Source of the DNA: DASSHC01 sp035693105
GTDB taxonomy: Bacteria > Chloroflexota > Chloroflexia > Thermomicrobiales > Thermomicrobiaceae
Direction: 5' to 3'
NCBI GenBank assembly: GCA_035693105.1
Contig: DASSHC010000399.1
Span: forward strand, 1-5,547
Length of the DNA: 5,547 bases
In this document: positions 1 to 5,547 of the stretch, in pieces
Layout of the letters: each line of letters opens with the position of its first letter
Position numbering within the stretch: position 1 is the stretch's first letter
Translations under genes and position numbers: made by a program
The notes under the pieces: generated by a model
Database searches by the model: none
What the model was told of the DNA's origin: nothing
The model's input: only the letters and a program-made list of their open reading frames with translations

Positions 1-1
1 C

Positions 2-526
2 CTGCTGCGCGGCATCAACGTCGGCGGGCATACGGTGAAGATGGATCGCCTGCGCGGCCTATTCAGTGAACTGGGCCTGGGCAACGTGCGCTCGTATATC
101 CAGAGCGGCAACGTCTTCTTCGAGAGCGACGAAACCGACCGGCAGGCGCTGCGGGCGACGATCGAGGGGCAGCTACGCGAGGCGCTCGGCTACGCGGTGC
201 CGGCCTGCCTGCGCACGGCCGCGGAGCTGGAGCAGCTCCTCGCCCAGGACCCCTTCGCGGGGGTCGAGGTCACGCCGGATACGCGTCTGTCCGTCATGTT
301 CCTGGCCGAGCCGAGCAGGGCGGCGCTCCCGGTGCCCCAGCAGTCGCCGGACGGGGCCTACGAACTGGTGGGCAAGACGGACACTGAGCTGTTCGTCGTC
401 TGGCGCCTGCGCAACGGCCGCCCGGGCAGCTCCTACGGTTTCTTCGAGAAGCTGGCCGGCGTGCCGAGCACGACCCGCTTCTGGCACACCACGGCCAAGA
501 TCCTGGCGGCGGCGAACGGGGGCTGA
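2..526 (+). CDS. DUF1697 family protein, 5' end cut by the window edge
   Basis: The frame is open from base 2 to a TGA at 524-526 and gives 174 visible residues. They begin LLRGINVGG, the signature that sits about five residues after the initiator in DUF1697 proteins (usually about 180 aa), so only a few codons are missing. The GTG at 35 and ATG at 41 lie inside the conserved domain and are not the true start. Other family marks are SYIQSGNVFF (visible residues 31-40), a central LSVMFLAEP strand (about 96-104) and the C-terminal TTRFWHTTAKIL (157-168). DUF1697 is a small cytosolic alpha/beta family without an established biochemical role, and none is proposed here. The gene converges on the methyltransferase with 10 bp between the stops, so any terminator must overlap neighbouring coding sequence. 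Family assignment is confident; function is unknown. Confidence 0.93.
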   Translation: MLRGINVGGHTVKMDRLRGLFSELGLGNVRSYIQSGNVFFESDETDRQALRATIEGQLREALGYAVPACLRTAAELEQLLAQDPFAGVEVTPDTRLSVMFLAEPSRAALPVPQQSPDGAYELVGKTDTELFVVWRLRNGRPGSSYGFFEKLAGVPSTTRFWHTTAKILAAANGG

Positions 527-536
527 GGGCGCGGTC

Positions 537-1172
537 TCAGTCGCGGCGATACTCGGCGCGGAACTGCGGCCAGGGGGAGGTGCCCGGAGCGGAGAGATCC
601 TCGAGCGCGAGGCGCCGCAGCCCGGCGCCGCTGAAGGCCTCCAACTCGGCCTGGGTCAGCCCTCGTGGACCATGCTCGGGCGGCGGCTCGCCCGGCCGGC
701 TGGCCCGCTGGATCACCAGCAGCGTGCCGCCGGGCGCGACGAAGCCGGCGATGGCGCGCATGGCCTCCGGCCGCAGCTCCTCTGGCAGTGCCTGCAAGGT
801 GTAGGCGTCGAAGACCAGCTCGAAGGACTGCTTGAAGCCGGCGGGGGCCGCGAAGAGGTCGACGGTCTGGTAGTCGACGCCGGAGGCGGGGAAGCGCCGG
901 CGGCACCAGGCGACCGCCGTGGGCGCGACATCGATGGCGGTGACGCGAAAGCCGGCTTGCGCCAGCGCCTCGGCATCGTCGCCCAGGCCGCAGCCGATGA
1001 CCAGGGCGGGCCGTCCGTCGCCGTGGATGTCATGCCGCTTCAGCCAGTCGAGCAGCAGCGGGTTGGGCGCCAGCCGCGCCCAGGGGACGCTGGCGGTGTC
1101 GTCGCGCTCGCTGGCGTCGGCGTAGCGCTCCTCGAAGTGCCGGCCGACCTCGGCCCGCCGTGCCTCATCCAT
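537..1172 (-). CDS. Class I SAM-dependent methyltransferase
   Basis: A 211-residue cytosolic protein with a Rossmann-type methyltransferase core. Motif I is ALVIGCGLGDDAEAL (residues 56-70), the glycine-rich SAM loop. The acidic end of strand beta2 follows in VTAIDVA (77-83, D81), then DYQTVDLF (100-107) for the adenine-contacting region. FELVFDAYTLQALP (117-130) is the motif IV strand, and GFVAPGGTLLVI (143-154) is the typical post-core strand. The N-terminal VPWARLAPNPLLLDWL (29-44) resembles small TehB/TPMT-like methyltransferases. Substrate cannot be read from sequence. ATG at 1172 is preferred because AAAGGGGA lies 6 nt upstream. A GTG at 1196 would add 8 residues (MSRERGLP) but has no convincing SD. 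The gene follows the kinase on the same strand after 110 bp, so it may have its own promoter or receive read-through. Confidence 0.9.
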   Translation of the reverse strand: MDEARRAEVGRHFEERYADASERDDTASVPWARLAPNPLLLDWLKRHDIHGDGRPALVIGCGLGDDAEALAQAGFRVTAIDVAPTAVAWCRRRFPASGVDYQTVDLFAAPAGFKQSFELVFDAYTLQALPEELRPEAMRAIAGFVAPGGTLLVIQRASRPGEPPPEHGPRGLTQAELEAFSGAGLRRLALEDLSAPGTSPWPQFRAEYRRD

Positions 1173-1178
1173 CGGCAA

Positions 1179-1186
1179 TCCCCTTT
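1179..1186 (-). promoter_or_regulatory. Ribosome binding site deciding the methyltransferase start
   Basis: On the minus strand AAAGGGGA ends 6 nt before the ATG at 1172. The competing in-frame GTG at 1196 lies upstream of this site and has no equivalent purine run, so the shorter product is favoured. Confidence 0.6.
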
Positions 1187-1258
1187 CGCGTGACACTCGC
1201 CGGCTGACCGGGGAGCGGCGGCGGTCGCCCGCGCCGTGGCGCTAGGTGTACCGGATGG

Positions 1259-1281
1259 GCAAGCCGGGGAGCAAGCCGGGG
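1259..1281. repeat. Short tandem direct repeat, 11-bp unit, period 12
   Basis: GCAAGCCGGGG occurs at 1259-1269 and again at 1271-1281, separated by one A. It ends one base before the kinase stop codon region (1283-1285) and lies in the 110-bp gap between the kinase and methyltransferase genes. It forms only weak CCGG pairings and has no T tract, so it is not a convincing intrinsic terminator. It may be a chance duplication. Confidence 0.5.
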
Positions 1282-1282
1282 C

Positions 1283-3220
1283 TCACGCCCACGCCTCATC
1301 CAGGCTGGCGGCCGGCAGGCTGAAGACGATGCGCGCGCCGCCGTCGGGCGGCGACTCGATCCAGATGCGGCCACCGTTGGCCTCGACCAGGTGGCGCGCC
1401 AGGTAGAGGCCGAGCCCGAGGCCGGGCGTCTGGCTGGCGCGGCTGCGCCGGGCGCGGTGGAAGCGCTCGAAGACGTGCGGCAGCTCCTCCGCCTCGATGC
1501 CGGGGCCGTGGTCGCGCACGGCCACCACGATCTGGCCGTCCGCGCGCCGGGCGCTCACCTCGATCGGCGCGCCGGGCGCGTATTTCACGGCGTTGTTCAG
1601 CAGGATGTGCAGCGTCTGCTCGACCAGGGACGGATCCGCCTCGGCGACCAGGCCCGGCGCGACCGCCAGCGCGAGCGGCTGGCCGGGCGCCAGCTCGGCG
1701 ATGGCCGCCGCGGCCCGCTCGACCAGCGCGCCGATCAGCACCGGCTCGCCCTCCAGCGCCAGCCGCCCGGCGCGGATACTGGCCAGCTGCACCATGTTCT
1801 GGATCAGGATCGCCAGCCGGTGGCTCTCGGCCGAGAGATCGTTGAGCAGATCCGCGCGCTCCGCCGAAGGCAGGCGCGCCCAGTCGCGCTGCAAGAGCGT
1901 CGCGCCGCCGCGGATAGTCGTCAGCGGGGTGCGCAACTCGTGCGAGACGAGCGAGAGGAAGTCGTCCTTGAGCTGCTCGGCGTCCTTGATCTGGGTAATG
2001 TCCTGGAAGACGGCGATGGCGCCGTTGATCGTGCCACCCGGCGAGATGAGGGGCGCGCTGTTGACCAGCAGGGCCAGGGCGGTGCCGTCGGTGCGCCGCA
2101 GCCGGACCTCATCGCGCTCCACCAGCGCGCCCTGGCGCAGCGAGCGCACGATGTGGATCTCCTCCAGCGGCAGCGGCGAGCCATCCGGGCGCAGGCGCGG
2201 GTTGCGCGCCAGGAAGTCCTGCAGCAGGACGGGCGGCTCGATCGGCCAGCCGAGCAGGCGCGAGGCCTCGCGGTTGGCCAGGCTGACGCGCTCCGGCTCG
2301 GTCTCCAGCACCAGCACGGCCTCCGGCAGTTGGTCGACCAGCAGCCTCAGGCGCTGCTCCTGCGCCTCGACCGCCTGGTAGAGGCGCGCGTTCTCGATGG
2401 CGACCGCCGCGTGCCGCGCCAGCACCTCGACGAGCTGGGCGTCCTCCTCGCTGAATGCCGGCCCGCGCACCTTCTCGGTGAGATAGAGGTTGCCGACGAC
2501 CGTGCCCCGCGCCACGATCGGCACACCCAGGAAGCTGCGCATCGGGGGGTGGTTTTTCGGGAAGCCGACCGAGGCGGGGTGCTGGGTCAGGTCGCCGAGC
2601 CGGAGCGTCTTCGGCTCGGCCAGCAGCAGACCGAGGATGCCCCGGCCCTGTGGCGGTGGGCCGATCGCGGCGGCGGCCTCATTGATGCCCGAGGTGACGA
2701 ACGCCTGCAAGCGGCCGTCGTGCCCCGGCACGCCCAGCGCGGCGTAGCGCGCCCCGGCCAGCTCGCGCGCCAGGTCGACGATGCGCCGCAGGACCGTATC
2801 GAGATCGAGCGCGCTGGTCACCGCCAGCACGGAGTGGCTGACGACCTCCAGCCGGTTGGCCAACTCCAGCCGCTCGGCCTCCAGCTCGGCCGCGCACCCC
2901 AGGCCCTCGGCGGCGGCGGCCAGCGCGCGGGCCGCCTGCTCCTCCCGCGCGGGATCGAGGACCGGCAGGGCGGCGCCCGGCGGCGGCTCGCCGGCGCGCT
3001 GGTAGGGGCCGAGCACCACAACCGCGCGCGGGCCGGGGTGGTAGCGCGCGGCCAGGTAGCAGGCGCCGCCGGCGCAGAAGGCCGCCACGGCGGCGTCGCC
3101 GGCCAGCGCCTGCCGCGCGGCGGCGGCGGGCTCCGGGGGCAGGTCGCCGATGGCGTGGGCCGGCAGGCCGAGCGCCAGGCCGAGGGCTTCGAGCAGCGAG
3201 GGAACGAGGGAGGCGTCCAC
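1283..3220 (-). CDS. Soluble GAF-PAS sensor histidine kinase (HisKA/HATPase_c)
   Basis: A 645-residue kinase with no membrane segment or signal peptide, so it senses a cytoplasmic cue. Residues 1-110 are an unassigned domain (C49, C54; strand AVVVLGPY 66-73). A helical linker spans about 92-135. A GAF domain (about 136-280) carries HPPMRSFLGVPI and GNLYLTEK, as in DosS/DevS-type GAFs. A PAS domain (about 290-412) ends FQDITQIKDAEQLK. HisKA has SHELRTP with phospho-acceptor H427. The ATPase has N box LLNNAVKY (N543), G1 DHGPGI (570-575), F box FERF (584-587) and G2 GLGLGL (600-605). All catalytic motifs are intact. Its expected role is to autophosphorylate and pass phosphate to the adjacent regulator. 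The GTG start abuts the regulator TAG, with GGAGG 8 nt upstream, indicating translational coupling. There is no receiver domain. The signal is unknown; a heme-bound gas or redox cue is possible. Confidence 0.95.
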   Translation of the reverse strand: MDASLVPSLLEALGLALGLPAHAIGDLPPEPAAAARQALAGDAAVAAFCAGGACYLAARYHPGPRAVVVLGPYQRAGEPPPGAALPVLDPAREEQAARALAAAAEGLGCAAELEAERLELANRLEVVSHSVLAVTSALDLDTVLRRIVDLARELAGARYAALGVPGHDGRLQAFVTSGINEAAAAIGPPPQGRGILGLLLAEPKTLRLGDLTQHPASVGFPKNHPPMRSFLGVPIVARGTVVGNLYLTEKVRGPAFSEEDAQLVEVLARHAAVAIENARLYQAVEAQEQRLRLLVDQLPEAVLVLETEPERVSLANREASRLLGWPIEPPVLLQDFLARNPRLRPDGSPLPLEEIHIVRSLRQGALVERDEVRLRRTDGTALALLVNSAPLISPGGTINGAIAVFQDITQIKDAEQLKDDFLSLVSHELRTPLTTIRGGATLLQRDWARLPSAERADLLNDLSAESHRLAILIQNMVQLASIRAGRLALEGEPVLIGALVERAAAAIAELAPGQPLALAVAPGLVAEADPSLVEQTLHILLNNAVKYAPGAPIEVSARRADGQIVVAVRDHGPGIEAEELPHVFERFHRARRSRASQTPGLGLGLYLARHLVEANGGRIWIESPPDGGARIVFSLPAASLDEAWA

Positions 3221-3925
<705 letters not shown>

Positions 3926-3932
3926 GTTCTCA

Positions 3933-3939
3933 CTCCACC
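3933..3939 (-). promoter_or_regulatory. Ribosome binding site deciding the response-regulator start
   Basis: GGTGGAG on the minus strand is 7 nt from the GTG at 3925. It supports the 234-residue product over the longer open frame that begins at 4021. Confidence 0.6.
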
Positions 3940-4003
3940 ATCTCGGCCGTCTCGGCGGCCCGGCGCCGCCGGCACGGCCCGCGGCCGGCCACAGCCGCGA
4001 GTC

Positions 4004-4032
4004 TACACAGCCATACGCCAAATATCACCCAA
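4004..4032 (-). promoter_or_regulatory. Weak candidate promoter for the regulator-kinase operon
   Basis: Read on the minus strand, TTGGGT (4032-4027) is followed after 17 bp by TGTGTA (4009-4004); TGTAGA (4007-4002) is an alternative -10 at 19 bp. It is the only TTG-plus-TA-containing pairing at sensible spacing upstream of the GTG at 3925 and would leave an untranslated leader of about 70 nt. The match to the sigma-70 consensus is poor, especially at -10. Confidence 0.2.
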
Positions 4033-4174
4033 ACGCGCGCGATGTTCACGAGATTGTAACGGCCGGACAGGCGGCTGCCGCGTGGGTGACACGCCCGCCG
4101 GGGTACGCTGATGCCAGGCGCTGAGCGGGCTCCGCGCGTGGTGCGGCCGCCGGGCAGGCGCGCAAAGGAGAAAC

Positions 4175-4180
4175 AGGAGG
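4175..4180 (+). promoter_or_regulatory. Consensus Shine-Dalgarno site of the stress gene
   Basis: AGGAGG, a full anti-SD match, lies 6 nt before the ATG at 4187. A second purine box, AAAGGAG (4164-4170), sits just upstream. It is the strongest ribosome site in the window, suggesting high translation of the stress protein, and it fixes the start. Confidence 0.85.
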
Positions 4181-4186
4181 CCCCGC

Positions 4187-5125
4187 ATGGGACGCGTGAT
4201 CGTTCCGCTCGACGGATCGAGCCACAATGAGGCGGCGTTGCCGGTCGCCGAGTCGCTGGCGCGCGCGCTGGGCGTGCCCATCGAGCTGGTGCGGGTCGTG
4301 CCGGAGCGGGGGCCGCGCGACCGCGACGACGAGCTCCTGGCATGTGCGCGGGATTACCTCGACGTGATCGCGGGCGAACTGCCGCCGGAGCTGTGTGCTG
4401 AGGTGATCGTCGCGCGCGGCGATCCCGCGCGGCGCCTGCTGGAGCTGGCCGCGTCACGCGCGCTGGAGCCGCCGGCGCTGCTGGTCATGGGGACGCAGGG
4501 GCGCGCCGGGATCGGCCGGGCGGTGAGCGGCAGCGTCGCCGACCGGCTGGCGCGCTCGGCGCCCATCCCGGTCACGCTGGTGCGCGATCCCGGCCGGGGC
4601 AGCAGCCCGTCGCAGCGCCTGCTGGTCCCGCTCGACGGCTCGGCCCTGGCCGAGCGGGCCTTGCCCATGGCGCTCGAGCTGGCGCGCGCCAGCGACGCCA
4701 CCGTGCATCTGGTGCGCGTGGTCGAGCCCTCCCGGCGCTTGCTGGCGGCCACGGTGGGCGCGGCGGCCTACGTGCCGCCGAGCGACAGCGCCGAGATCGA
4801 GCAGGAGATGATCGACGAGGCGCGCGCCTACCTGGACAGCATCGCACGGCAGCAGCGGCGGGCCGGGGCGCGGGTGGCCTGGGAGGTGCGCACCGGGCCG
4901 GCGGCGCCCGAGATCCTGCGCGCGGCCGCCACCAGCGGCGCCGACCTGGTGATCGTCTCCAGCCACGGGCGCGGCGGGCTGCAGCGCCTGGCGCTCGGCA
5001 GCGTGGCCGACGTGCTGGTCCGCACCGGCCCGGCGCCGGTCATGGTGATCCCGCGCGCCGCGCAAATCGCCCAAGAGCCGAACGAGCGCCTGCCCGATCA
5101 CGAGCGGGAGGCCGTGGCCTCGTAG
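4187..5125 (+). CDS. Tandem-domain universal stress protein (UspA family)
   Basis: A 312-residue cytosolic protein made of two Usp domains. Domain 1 (about 1-133) opens with RVIVPLDGS (D9) and carries the nucleotide-binding pattern G-x2-G-x9-G-S at G102, G105, G115, S116. Domain 2 (about 143-290) opens with RLLVPLDGS (D150) and has SSHGRGG...GS at 258-272, where the first glycine of the pattern is S258 while G261, G271 and S272 remain. This implies nucleotide binding in domain 1 and probably a modified site in domain 2. Length and layout match tandem Usp proteins such as mycobacterial Rv2623 (about 297 aa). The C-terminal 22 residues are charged and probably disordered. Such proteins bind ATP and support survival in hypoxia, stasis or oxidative stress; the precise role here is unknown. 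It is transcribed divergently from the two-component operon, so control by that regulator is plausible. Confidence 0.95.
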   Translation: MGRVIVPLDGSSHNEAALPVAESLARALGVPIELVRVVPERGPRDRDDELLACARDYLDVIAGELPPELCAEVIVARGDPARRLLELAASRALEPPALLVMGTQGRAGIGRAVSGSVADRLARSAPIPVTLVRDPGRGSSPSQRLLVPLDGSALAERALPMALELARASDATVHLVRVVEPSRRLLAATVGAAAYVPPSDSAEIEQEMIDEARAYLDSIARQQRRAGARVAWEVRTGPAAPEILRAAATSGADLVIVSSHGRGGLQRLALGSVADVLVRTGPAPVMVIPRAAQIAQEPNERLPDHEREAVAS

Positions 5126-5165
5126 CGCGACTAGCGCCGTCGCCGGCCACCGTGCGCCGCTCACT

Positions 5166-5303
5166 GTAGGGGCAGACCTCGAACGGAGCCGTGTCTGCCC
5201 TCGTTGCCCTATGGCCAACCTGCTCGTTCGCCACCCACGTTGCCTTCTTACCCCGTTGCCTCGCCGTAGGGGGAGCAGGGCAGACACAGAGGTCTGCCCC
5301 TAC
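5166..5303. repeat. Nested inverted-repeat element (MITE-like or REP-like), 138 bp
   Basis: The outer arms are a perfect 15-bp inverted repeat: GTAGGGGCAGACCTC at 5166-5180 and its complement at 5289-5303. Inside them is a second perfect 11-bp pair: GTGTCTGCCCT at 5191-5201 and its complement at 5277-5287. Each end is also a local hairpin, GGGCAGAC/GTCTGCCC, with a 15-nt loop on the left (5170-5200) and a 6-nt loop on the right (5278-5299). The 75-bp core encodes nothing and holds GTTGCC at 5203, 5239 and 5255. From memory, palindromes of the GTAGGGGCAGAC type are scattered in intergenic regions of some Chloroflexota genomes, which suggests a non-autonomous mobile or REP-like element. No target-site duplication directly abuts the arms. 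It begins 41 nt after the stress-gene stop and might also act as a terminator or mRNA-stabilising hairpin, though no T tract follows. Confidence 0.75.
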
Positions 5304-5305
5304 CG

Positions 5306-5319
5306 CTGTAGGCTGTAGG
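5306..5319. repeat. CTGTAGG tandem pair flanking the inverted-repeat element
   Basis: CTGTAGG occurs at 5306-5312 and 5313-5319, just outside the right arm, and also at 5164-5170, where it overlaps the left arm boundary. These may be remnants of further partial copies of the element end or of local slippage. They are too short to exclude chance. Confidence 0.35.
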
Positions 5320-5342
5320 CGGATCGATTCCGGCTAACGACC

Positions 5343-5525
5343 ATGCCGAGCTCAAACCGCGCCCCCGCGAGCGCGAACCGGGTCACCCGCGCCGCCCTCC
5401 TGCGGCCGGTCAGCATGGCGAGCGTCCTGGCCGATCTCGCCGCCGCGCTGGGTGTGCCGGTACCTACCGTGGCGGCAGACGGGCTGGACGATGCATCACC
5501 GTTTTCAGCGAATCGCGGGCGGTGA
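5343..5525 (+). CDS. Doubtful small open frame, 60 aa, unrecognised
   Basis: An ATG-to-TGA frame of 60 residues in the 240-bp tail after the repeat element. There is no SD upstream of the ATG at 5343 nor of the internal ATG at 5415. The middle part, SVLADLAAALGVPVPT (about 26-41), looks like an amphipathic helix. Third codon positions are nearly all G/C for the first 39 or so codons, then become more mixed, which could mean a degraded gene end. No family is recognised. It may be a decayed gene fragment, the start of something broken, or chance in GC-rich DNA. No better gene was seen on either strand between 5304 and 5547. Confidence 0.2.
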   Translation: MPSSNRAPASANRVTRAALLRPVSMASVLADLAAALGVPVPTVAADGLDDASPFSANRGR

Positions 5526-5547
5526 GCCGCGGCGGCCGTTCCCGCCG

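Larger units (their letters stand above)
3926..4186. promoter_or_regulatory. Divergent intergenic region, regulator operon / stress gene
   Basis: 261 bp separate the start codons of the regulator (leftward) and stress protein (rightward), so both promoters should lie here. The segment 4011-4060 is clearly less GC-rich than its surroundings and holds CCAAATATCACCCAAA and GTTCACGAGATTGTAAC. It is the likeliest site of promoter melting and regulator binding. A small perfect inverted repeat, GCGTG-GGTGA-CACGC, spans 4080-4094. No consensus -35/-10 pair for the stress gene could be found. No direct repeats of the 10-11 bp phase favoured by OmpR-family regulators were clear by eye. Role as a control region is inferred from gene orientation and base composition. 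Confidence 0.6.

Noticed and set aside
66..1193. A 375-codon plus-strand frame across the DUF1697 and methyltransferase genes
   Set aside because: It overlaps DUF1697 in another frame and runs antisense to the methyltransferase. The product is Arg/Ser/Ala-rich with no domain and no SD.
3926..4021. A longer response regulator starting at 4021 with 32 extra residues
   Set aside because: The extra residues are unlike any receiver N-terminus, and the GTG at 3925 has a good SD and the expected distance to the first receiver strand.
5127..5143. GCGAC-N7-GTCGC inverted repeat just after the stress gene as an intrinsic terminator
   Set aside because: The stem is only 5 bp with no T tract. Such short repeats are expected by chance in GC-rich DNA.
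4454..5287. A 277-codon minus-strand frame opposite the stress gene
   Set aside because: It is antisense to the well-supported tandem Usp gene, is rich in R, G, A and H with no domain, and runs into the repeat element.
5166..5303. A CRISPR array or an insertion sequence
   Set aside because: There are no regularly spaced identical direct repeats, and the 75-bp core is far too short to encode a transposase.
5152..5310. Target-site duplication around the inverted-repeat element (CGCT on both sides)
   Set aside because: On the left CGCT is 4 nt away from the arm while on the right it abuts it, and four bases is too short to distinguish from chance.

Overview
The window is a GC-rich (by eye about 70%) stretch of bacterial chromosome. 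It reads as an ordinary signal-transduction and stress locus, plus one repeat element. Heavy G/C use at third codon positions, clear Shine-Dalgarno (SD) sites, GAF/PAS histidine-kinase architecture, a tandem universal-stress protein and a dispersed-looking GTAGGGGCAGAC palindrome together suggest a high-GC Chloroflexota (Thermomicrobia-like) bacterium. A GC-rich actinobacterium is the main alternative. This assignment is inference from style, not from a marker gene.

Layout, left to right. (1) A DUF1697 gene on the plus strand, missing only its first few codons at the window edge. (2) A class I SAM-dependent methyltransferase on the minus strand, converging on DUF1697 with a 10-bp gap. (3) A soluble GAF-PAS-HisKA-HATPase sensor histidine kinase on the minus strand. 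(4) Its OmpR/PhoB-type response regulator, directly upstream on the minus strand, whose stop codon touches the kinase start codon. (5) A 261-bp divergent intergenic region. (6) A tandem-domain universal stress protein (UspA family) on the plus strand with a consensus SD. (7) A 138-bp nested inverted-repeat element at 5166-5303 downstream of the stress gene. (8) A 240-bp tail with one weak short open frame.

How the genes may work together. The regulator and kinase form a translationally coupled two-component operon. It is divergent from the tandem UspA gene, so that gene is the obvious candidate target. The kinase GAF domain closely resembles, by remembered consensus, the heme-binding GAF-A of mycobacterial DosS/DevS. 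A His and a Tyr, 22 residues apart as in DosS (H149/Y171), fall in the corresponding motifs, which suggests a possible redox or gas input. DosS-DosR controls tandem-USP proteins in mycobacteria. Here a similar sensor would drive a HisKA kinase and a winged-helix regulator instead of HisKA_3 and a NarL-type regulator. The methyltransferase and DUF1697 genes have no evident link to this circuit.

No RNA gene, CRISPR array, complete insertion sequence or phage feature was seen. I see no strong case for a wholly new system. The points most worth a second look are the possible heme GAF input, the regulator/USP divergent pair and the nested palindrome.
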